This document shows, in pieces, positions 6,454 to 13,128 of a DNA stretch of 17,223 bases (positions are counted from its first letter, which is position 1; every line of letters starts with the position of its first letter). Below the pieces are notes generated by a model. It was not told the origin of the DNA and ran no database searches. It worked only from the letters and a program-made list of their open reading frames with translations. Origin of the DNA: JBBRHH01 sp038222915 (GTDB lineage: Bacteria > Planctomycetota > Phycisphaerae > Tepidisphaerales > Tepidisphaeraceae); assembly GCA_038222915.1 (NCBI GenBank), contig JBBRHH010000054.1, positions 1 through 17,223 of the forward strand. The letters run 5' to 3'. The position numbers and the translations under genes are program-made.

Positions 6454-8082
6454 CTACGCCACCGCGCCGGAAACAAGCGTGGTCCCGTGACCCTTCTCTT
6501 CCTTAAGCTCGGTGAGCAGGACATCCGTCGTCAGTGCCAGCCCAATCGCGCTGGCGGCATTCAATAGCGCTGTTCGAGCCACCTTCGTGGGGTCGATAAT
6601 ACCGGCCTTAATCATATCCACGTACTCGCCGGTCGCCGCGTTATAGCCGTAATTTGCATTCTTGTTTTCGAGCACCTGGGCGACAACAACTTCACCATCA
6701 TCGCCGGCATTCTCAGCAATCTGTGCAGCAGGCGCCCGCAGCGCTTCAGCAAGGATATCAAACCCAAGCTTCTCATCGCCCTTCACCTTCGACTTGCCCG
6801 CAATGACCGCGTCAATAGCCCGAAGGAAAGCAACGCCGCCGCCCGGCACAATCCCTTCCTCGGCCGCCGCCTTGGTGGCGTGCAGCGCGTCATCGATCAA
6901 ATCCTTGCGTTCCTTCATTTCGGTTTCAGTCGTCGCGCCCGCGCGGATGACGGCCACGCCGCCGGTCAGCTTCGCAAGACGTTCCTGCAGCTTCTCGCGG
7001 TCGTAATCGCTGGTCGTCTTTTCAATCTGCTGGCGAATCTGATCCGCCCGGCCTTCGATCTCTTTCTTCTTGCCGCCGCCTTCAATCAGCAGCGTCTTGT
7101 CCTTATCAATAAGGACCCGTTTGGCGCTGCCGAGATCTTCAATCTCAACGTTCTCCAGCTTCAAACCAATGTCCTCACTGATGAACTTGCCGCCGGTCAC
7201 CGTGGCGATGTCGCCCATGAGAGCCTTGCGGCGATCGCCAAACCCAGGCGCCTTCACTGCACAGACATTCAAAATGCCGCGCAGGCGGTTTACCACCAGC
7301 GCTGCCAGCGCCTCAGACTCAACGTCTTCAGCGATAATCAGCAGCGGCCGGCTCGACGTCACAACCTTGTTCAGCAACGGCAAAAGCTCCGCCAGGTTGC
7401 TGATCTTCTTTTCATGAATCAGGATAAGCGCGTCTTCCAACTCGGCCTCGAGCGTTGTCGGATTGGTCATGAAGTAAGGCGACAAGTATCCCTTGTCGAA
7501 CTGCATGCCCTCGGTGTACTCAAGCGTCGACTCGGTGCTCTTGCCCTCGTCGACCGTAATCACGCCTTCCTTGCCAACCTTCTCCATCGCGTCAGCCATC
7601 AGATCGCCAATATGCTCATCGCCATTGGCGCTGATCGTGGCCACGCGCTTGTAATCCTCGCGGCCTTTAACCTTCTTGGAAATTGCTGTGATCGCATCCG
7701 CGGCCACTTCCGCGGCCTTGAGAATACCACGCTGAATGTGCACGGGATTCACACCCGCCGTCACATACTTCAGGCCTTCTTTATAGATGGCCTCAGCAAG
7801 CACCGTGGCGGTCGTCGTGCCGTCGCCGGCCACGTCGCCCGTCTTGCTCGCGACCATATTGATCAGCTTTGCGCCCATGTTCTCGAAAGGCTGCGGAAGC
7901 TCCACTTCCTTCGAAACCGTCACGCCATCCTTGGTGATGCGCGGCGAGCCGAAAGACTTATGCAGAATAACATTCCGGCCACGCGGCCCGAGTGTCGCCT
8001 TGACGGCCCTGGCAAGCTGGGACAAACCCGCGCCAATTTCCGCCCGGGCGTCGACTCCAAATTTCATTTGCTTGGTTGACAT
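6454..8082 (-). CDS. groEL: GroEL chaperonin, paralogue 1 (next to groES, no GGM tail)
   Basis: A 542-residue 60-kDa chaperonin subunit. The ATPase residues are intact: GDGTTTATVLA (86-96) with D87, and DDALHATKAAAEEG (397-410) with D398, both at E. coli numbering. Apical substrate-binding positions are the typical ones: Y199, Y203, F204, L234, L237, V263, V264. The C-terminus is unusual. After TTDVLLTELKEE it ends GHGTTLVSGAVA, without the Gly-Gly-Met repeats that line the cavity of most housekeeping GroELs. The ATG at 8080-8082 has GGAG upstream, and groES ends 60 bases before it. It shares the block with a second groEL (9020-10675), so the two subunits probably form separate rings with different substrates or conditions of use. 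Confidence 0.96.
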   Translation of the reverse strand: MSTKQMKFGVDARAEIGAGLSQLARAVKATLGPRGRNVILHKSFGSPRITKDGVTVSKEVELPQPFENMGAKLINMVASKTGDVAGDGTTTATVLAEAIYKEGLKYVTAGVNPVHIQRGILKAAEVAADAITAISKKVKGREDYKRVATISANGDEHIGDLMADAMEKVGKEGVITVDEGKSTESTLEYTEGMQFDKGYLSPYFMTNPTTLEAELEDALILIHEKKISNLAELLPLLNKVVTSSRPLLIIAEDVESEALAALVVNRLRGILNVCAVKAPGFGDRRKALMGDIATVTGGKFISEDIGLKLENVEIEDLGSAKRVLIDKDKTLLIEGGGKKKEIEGRADQIRQQIEKTTSDYDREKLQERLAKLTGGVAVIRAGATTETEMKERKDLIDDALHATKAAAEEGIVPGGGVAFLRAIDAVIAGKSKVKGDEKLGFDILAEALRAPAAQIAENAGDDGEVVVAQVLENKNANYGYNAATGEYVDMIKAGIIDPTKVARTALLNAASAIGLALTTDVLLTELKEEKGHGTTLVSGAVA

Positions 8083-8142
8083 GATTTTCGCTCCGATTCA
8101 ATTGTTCGATCGATCCGTTGACGCTTCAGTTCAACGAATCAA

Positions 8143-8430
8143 TTACTCCAGCACGCCCAGCAGGTCCGTCTCGCGCAAAATGACGAGCTTCTCGCCATCC
8201 ACCTCAACGTCGGTCCCGGCGTACTTGCCATAGTAAACGTTGTCGCCGGCGCGAACGCCGATTTCCATTCGCTTGCCCTTCTCGTCCAGCTTGCCCGGAC
8301 CAACGGCGACAACCTTGCCCTTCGTGGGCTTTTCCTTCGCCGTATCCGGAAGAAGAATCCCGCTCTTGGTCTTCTCCTCAGCCTCAGACTGTTTCACAAT
8401 CACGCGATCTGCCAGGGGTTTAAGTTTCAT
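8143..8430 (-). CDS. groES: GroES co-chaperonin
   Basis: A 95-residue GroES, full length for the family. It starts MKLKPLADRVIVK, has the mobile loop that docks on GroEL (about 17-34, EEKTKSGILLPDTAKEKP), the roof region near 45-55, and the conserved ends NVYYGKYAG and DLLGVLE. GAGGAAAG lies a few bases before the ATG at 8428-8430. It is the only groES seen and stands directly upstream of groEL1, so it must serve that ring and possibly also the GroEL2 ring. The short gap to the DUF2442 gene (8431-8466) contains TTGATT and AT-rich bases that could be a weak internal promoter, but I could not define one. Confidence 0.96.
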   Translation of the reverse strand: MKLKPLADRVIVKQSEAEEKTKSGILLPDTAKEKPTKGKVVAVGPGKLDEKGKRMEIGVRAGDNVYYGKYAGTDVEVDGEKLVILRETDLLGVLE

Positions 8431-8466
8431 ATACCTTTCCTCGTTCTATTAATTCGCACTGTTCAA

Positions 8467-8769
8467 TCAACTTTGATGACGACCACCAAGCCACCGCTTC
8501 AGCGATGCCTGTGTCTCGCCGGACGGTCGTCCTGCAAGAAGTCCTTCGATGCTCACATCTTCATCCAGGCCATCCCAGCGAATCCCATCGCCGTTGCCTG
8601 AAATCTGCCACGCCGACCGTTCATCGATCGTCGCATGCGTGAGGCGCGGGAACCACTCCAGCGGCACCGAAAGGGTACGCCCGTCCGCCAGATCAACGCT
8701 CAGCGTGTCATCAGACACGCTGACATTTACTGCCGGCGAAAGACGAATCTCAACCGTTGAAGTAACCAT
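8467..8769 (-). CDS. DUF2442 protein, putative antitoxin-like partner
   Basis: A 100-residue protein with the DUF2442 pattern. A strand-rich N-terminus leads to LADGRTLSVPLEWFPRL (27-43), then GIRWDGLDEDVSIEGLL (62-78), the most conserved block. The tail, after GLLAGRPSGETQ, is basic. DUF2442 genes are often paired with DUF4160 genes, and the pair has been predicted to be a toxin-antitoxin system. The biochemical role is not established as far as I know. The ATG at 8767-8769 overlaps the end of the DUF4160 gene by 20 bases, so the two are made together. What is odd is the place: the pair lies inside a chaperonin cluster, just upstream of groES. Confidence 0.85.
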   Translation of the reverse strand: MVTSTVEIRLSPAVNVSVSDDTLSVDLADGRTLSVPLEWFPRLTHATIDERSAWQISGNGDGIRWDGLDEDVSIEGLLAGRPSGETQASLKRWLGGRHQS

Positions 8770-8986
8770 CCCAACACCTCAACAACTGCTCTCGATGCTC
8801 TTCGACAATCCTTCGGACTTGACCGATCTCATGCCGACTAAAGCCGCGGTTCCATTCCAATCGCACCGGGCTAAGCCAAAACTTCGCCTGCGAGCGTTCT
8901 TTTTCTACATGAATGTGTGCCGGTTCATTGGCATCATTTGAGTAAAAAAACAGACGATACGCACCAACTCGCAGGCAGGTCGGCAT
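8750..8986 (-). CDS. DUF4160 protein, putative toxin-like partner
   Basis: A 78-residue protein matching DUF4160. The hallmark is FYSNDANEPAHIHV (14-27), with the conserved E-P-x-H-x-H-V pattern, followed by a K/R-rich strand and W38 near KFWL, then a helix around EIGQVRRIVEEHREQLL (53-69). The short length is normal for this family. The ATG at 8984-8986 has GAGG about 7 bases upstream. The gene starts only 33 bases after the groEL2 stop and overlaps the following DUF2442 gene. Predictions in the literature treat DUF4160 as a possible toxin, but no active site can be named from the sequence. Confidence 0.85.
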   Translation of the reverse strand: MPTCLRVGAYRLFFYSNDANEPAHIHVEKERSQAKFWLSPVRLEWNRGFSRHEIGQVRRIVEEHREQLLRCWDGYFNG

Positions 8987-9019
8987 CTCGGACCTCGCTT
9001 GAGACCGCGCGACTCTTCA

Positions 9020-10675
9020 TCACATCATGTCATCCATACCACCCATGCCGCCGCCATGATCGTGACCATGACCGCCGCCTTCGGCTTCCTTCTTGGGTGC
9101 TTCAACAACGATGCAGTCCGTCGTCAGCAACAGGATCGCCACTTCCGACGCGTTCTGAAGCGCGGTCCGCTCCACCTTCGTCGGCGTGATAATCCCGGAC
9201 TTCACCACATCCACATATTCATCCGTCAGGGCGTTGTAGCCCTGGTTATCCTTCGATTCCATCACGCGGCGAACGACCACGCTGCCGCTCGTGCCGGCAT
9301 TCTCGGCGATCGTGCGAAGCGGAACGGTCAGTGCCGTGCGGATGATCTTCACGCCAGCCGCCTCATCGCCTTCCAGCTTGAGGTTGCTGCCGCCGTTGAG
9401 AGCCTTAAGAGCCCGGATCAACGCCACGCCGCCGCCGGCCACAACGCCTTCTTCAACCGCGGCCCGCGTCGCATGAAGCGCATCCTCAATGCGTGATTTC
9501 TTTTCCTTCAGTTCGGCCTCGGTCGCCGCGCCAACGTTGATCTGTGCAACGCCACCCGCCAGCTTCGCAAGACGCTCCTGGAGTTTCTCGCGATCGTAAT
9601 CCGAAGTCGTTCCCTCGATCTCACGCCGAATCTGAGCAATCCGCCCTTGAATGGCTTCGCTGCTCCCGGCTCCTTCGATCACCGTCGTATTGTCGTTATC
9701 AATGCGGATGTGCTTGGCCTGCCCGAGTTGGCTGATCTCAACCTTGTCCAGCTCAGTTCCCAGGTCCTTCATAATCGCCTGGCCGCCGGTCAGGATCGCG
9801 ATATCCTCCAGCATCGCCTTGCGGCGATCGCCATATCCCGGCGCCTTCACGGCCGCAATATTCAAGATGCCGCGGAGCTTGTTCACCACCAGCGTCGCCA
9901 GTGCTTCGCCTTCGATGTCTTCCGCGATGATCAGCAGCGGCCGCTTGGCCTTCTGGATCTTCTCCAGCAGAGGAATCAGCTTGTTCGCCGCCGAGATCTT
10001 GTCTTCGAACACAAGCACGAATGCCTTGTCCATCTCGACCGTCATCTCGTCAGGATTGGTGATGAAGTTGGGCGAAAGATATCCGCGGTCAAACTGCATC
10101 CCTTCCACAACATCAACATACGTATCAAGGCTCTTGCCTTCTTCAACGGTGATGACGCCGTCCTTGCCAACCCGCTCAAACGCGTCGGCCATGATGTTGC
10201 CGATTTCGCGATCGTTGTTGGCGGAAATGGTGGCGACATTCGCAATGTCTGCCTTGCCGCTGATCGGCTTGGATTGTTTCTTAAGATCCGCGGTCACCGC
10301 CGCGATCGCCTTGCGAATCCCACGCGCCAGCGCCATCGCATCGGCGCCAGCCGTCAAATTGCGATAACCTTCCGTAAAGATCGCCTCGGCCAAAACCGTC
10401 GCGGTGGTCGTGCCGTCGCCCGCCACATCGCTTGTCTTGGTGGCGGCCTCACGCACGAGACGAGCGCCGATGTTCTCAAACTTATCCTTGAGCTCCACTT
10501 CCTCGGCAACCGTCACCCCGTCCTTGGTGATATTGGGAGCGCCCCAACCCTTATCGATCACGGCATTGCGGCCGCGCGGCCCCAAAGTCGCCTTCACTGC
10601 CCGAGCCAATTTTTGAACACCTGTCAGAAGCGACTTGCGCGCCTCGCTGTCGAAAGACAGCAGTTTTGCCGCCAT
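9020..10675 (-). CDS. groEL: GroEL chaperonin, paralogue 2 (GGM- and His-rich tail)
   Basis: A 551-residue chaperonin subunit. ATPase residues are intact: GDGTT with D87 and EDALHATRAAVEEG with D398. The apical groove differs from paralogue 1: position 203, usually Tyr, is Asn in YLSPNF, while Y199, F204, L237, V263 and V264 remain and 234 is Ile. The C-terminus keeps a cavity-type tail with histidines, GGGHGHDHGGGMGGMDDMM. AGGAG stands 7 bases before the ATG at 10673-10675. It heads the minus-strand block, with the DUF4160/DUF2442 pair and then groES downstream. Multiple groELs are common in Planctomycetota. Here the copy with the classical GGM-type tail is the one not adjacent to groES. His-rich tails can bind metal ions, but no such role is shown here. 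Confidence 0.96.
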   Translation of the reverse strand: MAAKLLSFDSEARKSLLTGVQKLARAVKATLGPRGRNAVIDKGWGAPNITKDGVTVAEEVELKDKFENIGARLVREAATKTSDVAGDGTTTATVLAEAIFTEGYRNLTAGADAMALARGIRKAIAAVTADLKKQSKPISGKADIANVATISANNDREIGNIMADAFERVGKDGVITVEEGKSLDTYVDVVEGMQFDRGYLSPNFITNPDEMTVEMDKAFVLVFEDKISAANKLIPLLEKIQKAKRPLLIIAEDIEGEALATLVVNKLRGILNIAAVKAPGYGDRRKAMLEDIAILTGGQAIMKDLGTELDKVEISQLGQAKHIRIDNDNTTVIEGAGSSEAIQGRIAQIRREIEGTTSDYDREKLQERLAKLAGGVAQINVGAATEAELKEKKSRIEDALHATRAAVEEGVVAGGGVALIRALKALNGGSNLKLEGDEAAGVKIIRTALTVPLRTIAENAGTSGSVVVRRVMESKDNQGYNALTDEYVDVVKSGIITPTKVERTALQNASEVAILLLTTDCIVVEAPKKEAEGGGHGHDHGGGMGGMDDMM

Positions 10676-10885
10676 AACTCGTCTCCTTTCGCGAATAGAT
10701 CAATGAATTTCGTTGTCCTGAGCGCGCGGACCAAAGCCGCTGTGCTCCAAAGCGCCCTAAACAAACGCGATGCCATCCCCCTCCCCGATCGACTCCATCC
10801 ATAACTTCCACACCAGTAAACCGTTGCGCGCTCGCCCTTCTCATCAAAGTCCGCCGCGTCTTCCCGCCCAACTGTCAGGCTGGCA

Positions 10886-10913
10886 GCCACAAAAGATGGT
10901 TTGCCATTGTGGC
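10886..10913. repeat. Imperfect hairpin/dyad in the divergent groEL2 - small membrane protein region
   Basis: GCCACA (10886-10891) pairs with TGTGGC (10908-10913), and inside it ATGG pairs with CCAT around a TTTG loop, leaving an AAAG bulge on one side. It lies in the 287-base region between two divergent genes, so it could be an operator or part of a leader. It does not resemble the CIRCE heat-shock operator. Nothing else in 10676-10962 could be assigned apart from the groEL2 Shine-Dalgarno. Confidence 0.35.
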
Positions 10914-10962
10914 AGGAGGCGGTAGGATTGGCTCCGATCCGGCTTTTCAAGAGACGACACGC

Positions 10963-11196
10963 ATGCCCGTCAAGCAGAAGATTGCCATCGGCGCGTTCTT
11001 CATCATCCTTTTTGGATACTTCATTCTGCGCCGCTGGATCGTCGATCTCTACCGTCAGGTTCCGCCCCGGCCGCGCCCCAGCCACTTCCACGACGACGAA
11101 GACGCCGACATCCAGGTCCCGCTGGAAGAAATGGAAGAGGCCGAGCACCACAAAGCCGACCCGCCCAACGAAAGCGATGGAGCGCCGCCCATATGA
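10963..11196 (+). CDS. Small membrane-anchored protein, unknown, coupled to the acetyltransferase
   Basis: A 77-residue protein with one N-terminal transmembrane helix (about 6-22, IAIGAFFIILFGYFIL) followed by a basic RR and a proline/acidic cytosol-like tail rich in Asp, Glu and His (about 34-77). I do not recognise a family. A GTG at 10909 would add 18 residues before the helix. ATG 10963 is preferred because it gives a normal short N-terminus ahead of the anchor. Its TGA overlaps the ATG of the Eis-like gene (ATGA at 11193-11196), so the two are probably translated together and may act together. The ribosome binding site is weak. Confidence 0.6.
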   Translation: MPVKQKIAIGAFFIILFGYFILRRWIVDLYRQVPPRPRPSHFHDDEDADIQVPLEEMEEAEHHKADPPNESDGAPPI

Positions 11197-12431
11197 GCAT
11201 CGCCATGCGATGGGTTGGCCACGACGAGTCGGAACGCGTCGCCCAGACGCGCCTGCACTGCTACGGCACCGCCTTGCGTGAAGCCGCCCGCTTCAACGAA
11301 CGCATGGCCGAAGACACCCGCGCCAACGCCGGCGACTTCCTCCTCGCCGAACGCAACGGCGATCCCATCGGCACTGCCACCAGCCTCTCCCTCCGCATGT
11401 GGATGCGCGGCGTCCCCATCTCCTGCCAGGGCGTCGCCTGGGTCGGCACCATCAAAACCGAGCGCCGCCGCTCAACTTCCGCCTCATCAGAAAAAGGCGT
11501 CGCCTCCGCCATCATGGCCGAGGTCATCAGGAAAGCCCGTGAACGCGAAGAAATCGTCTCCGCCCTCATGCCCTTCCGCGCCAGCTACTACGAACATTTC
11601 GGCTACGGCCTCATTGAGCGCCGTTGCGACTGGACCATCCCCCTCTCCGTCCTCCCCACCGGACCCACTGGCAACATGCGCTTCTACAAAGAAACCGACC
11701 TCCCCCAACTCCAAGCCTGCCGCCAGCGCACCGTCGAGGCCGGCCAATGCGACATCGAACGCCCCGCCGGCGTCTGGTCCCACTACATCCAAAAATGGCA
11801 AGACGGCTTCGTCATCGTCGACCCCGCCCCCGCCCACCACCACATTCAAGGCTGGATGTACGTCTACAACATTCGCGAAGGAACACGCGACGGCCTTCGC
11901 ATCGAAGATTTTTACTTCGACAACGTGCAAGTCTTGCAGCGCCAACTCCACTTCCTCGCCAGCCTCAAAGACCAGTACAGCTACGCCAGCCTCACCCTCC
12001 CCGCCGACTTCCCGCTCAACCGCCTCCTGCGCGAAACCCAAATCCCCCACCGCTTCGTAAGCCACCCCACCAGTGAGTGCCGCCCCTATACGCGTATGCA
12101 ACTCCGCATCCTCAATCACCAGCGCCTGCTCGAAAGCCTGAAATACCCACCCGAAATCGCCGGATCACTGACAATCGCCATCCACGAAACCGAAGGCCAC
12201 ACATCGCGACTTAAACTCGAGATCAAAAACGGCCAAGCATCGGCCAAGGCCACCGACGCAACATCGGATATCGACTGTTCCGATATCACATGGGCCTCAA
12301 TCGTGTGCGGCGACCTTCCTGTAGACGCCGCTGCAAATCTTGGCCAACTTCAGACCACCAATTCAAAACGGCTCGACTTGCTCGAATCATTCAGTCACGG
12401 CCCCGTCCCCTTCTGCCGTGACTTTTTCTAA
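11193..12431 (+). CDS. Eis-like GNAT N-acetyltransferase
   Basis: A 412-residue protein of the Eis type: tandem GNAT domains (roughly 1-150 and 160-300) and a C-terminal sterol-carrier-like domain (about 315-412). In Mycobacterium tuberculosis Eis, a Tyr in the YxxFGY block and the free carboxylate of the final Phe act in catalysis. Here SYYEHFGYG (131-139) supplies the Tyr (Y133) and the protein ends CRDFF. The acetyl-CoA loop is odd. The usual RRRG-type motif is interrupted: RRR (91-93), then eight extra residues STSASSEK (94-101), then GVASAIM (102-108). Known Eis proteins acetylate amines of aminoglycosides or peptides. The substrate here cannot be told. The first two-thirds uses almost only C-ending codons, and the last third is less biased. 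It overlaps the small membrane protein gene by 4 bases. Confidence 0.8.
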   Translation: MSIAMRWVGHDESERVAQTRLHCYGTALREAARFNERMAEDTRANAGDFLLAERNGDPIGTATSLSLRMWMRGVPISCQGVAWVGTIKTERRRSTSASSEKGVASAIMAEVIRKAREREEIVSALMPFRASYYEHFGYGLIERRCDWTIPLSVLPTGPTGNMRFYKETDLPQLQACRQRTVEAGQCDIERPAGVWSHYIQKWQDGFVIVDPAPAHHHIQGWMYVYNIREGTRDGLRIEDFYFDNVQVLQRQLHFLASLKDQYSYASLTLPADFPLNRLLRETQIPHRFVSHPTSECRPYTRMQLRILNHQRLLESLKYPPEIAGSLTIAIHETEGHTSRLKLEIKNGQASAKATDATSDIDCSDITWASIVCGDLPVDAAANLGQLQTTNSKRLDLLESFSHGPVPFCRDFF

Positions 12432-12501
12432 GCTTTGTAATTGACGAGTGTCTTGGCGAAGGCGTACGCTGGATTTGCTGAATGCGAGTTGAACATCTCC
12501 C

Positions 12502-12507
12502 GGGAGG
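12502..12507 (+). promoter_or_regulatory. Shine-Dalgarno that decides the GTG start at 12511
   Basis: GGGAGG stands 3 bases before the GTG at 12511, a short but workable distance. No in-frame ATG lies near enough to keep the transmembrane segment with a normal leader, so GTG is taken as the start of the TonB-like gene. Confidence 0.6.
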
Positions 12508-12510
12508 CCA

Positions 12511-13050
12511 GTGAAAATTCTAAGTTACTATTCGGTACCACCGAAAGTCGTGCCACGGAAGACGAGCCTGTGGCGAAGGGTACATCGCCACGCGGCCGTT
12601 CCTTGGTCAGCTTCACTCCTCATCCATCTCGGCGTTATCGGCCTCCTCGTCTATGTGGGCCAGCGCACCGCTGCGACGATCGGCCCACAAAACAGCGTGA
12701 TTCAAGTGTCTTGGGCCAACACGCCGGACACACCCAACGGTGCGATGATTGACCCCACCCCGTTTGACTCGATTGACCTAACAAATGTCATCGCCACTCC
12801 GCCAATCCCGCCAAATCCTGCCAACGCGTTGCAGGCGGACTTCCCGAATCAACCAGGTTCTTTAGGCCCAATAGTCATTGCCTGTCCGCGTCTTCCTGAA
12901 CCAGTTTCGACTAGCCCGGCACCAGTTCGGCCGTCCGTAGATCCCTATCTCCTTCGATTTCCTGACACTTCCGCGCCATCGGACGACGCTTTGTTGAAGG
13001 AGTACCTCCGAAAATTGCGGGCCAAGCACAAATATATTGGAATCCCGTAA
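12511..13050 (+). CDS. Short TonB-like membrane protein (SxxxH anchor, no TonB carboxyl domain seen)
   Basis: A 179-residue protein. A basic cytosolic N-terminus (RKTSLWRRVHRH, 16-27) precedes a single transmembrane helix, PWSASLLIHLGVIGLLVYVG (31-50). That helix carries S35-x3-H39 (SLLIH), the motif through which E. coli TonB (S16, H20) contacts ExbB-ExbD, and even the preceding PW matches TonB. The rest is a proline-rich periplasm-like segment (about 60-150) and a short basic helical end, LLKEYLRKLRAKHKYIGIP. I see no conserved TonB C-terminal domain, and the protein is shorter than typical TonB. It starts with GTG. A VWA gene with a similar anchor starts 78 bases downstream, and exbB/exbD follow. 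The family is not otherwise recognised. Codon use is less GC-biased than in the flanking genes. Confidence 0.7.
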   Translation: MKILSYYSVPPKVVPRKTSLWRRVHRHAAVPWSASLLIHLGVIGLLVYVGQRTAATIGPQNSVIQVSWANTPDTPNGAMIDPTPFDSIDLTNVIATPPIPPNPANALQADFPNQPGSLGPIVIACPRLPEPVSTSPAPVRPSVDPYLLRFPDTSAPSDDALLKEYLRKLRAKHKYIGIP

Positions 13051-13128
13051 ATAAAGTGTTACAATCGTCGTTGGCGGAACCGCAGCGCCCGCTGTGGATC
13101 CAAATTCCCCTGTCAGCAGGAGTACGAG

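Noticed and set aside
6880..8079. 399-codon plus-strand open frame
   Set aside because: Complement of groEL1. No family features, and the minus-strand gene is certain.
9647..10804. 385-codon and 238-codon plus-strand open frames
   Set aside because: Both are antisense to groEL2, with composition typical of shadow frames.
11215..12060. 281-codon open frame overlapping the acetyltransferase
   Set aside because: Its product is almost only Ala, Pro, Ser and Thr, the result of reading C-rich codons out of frame.
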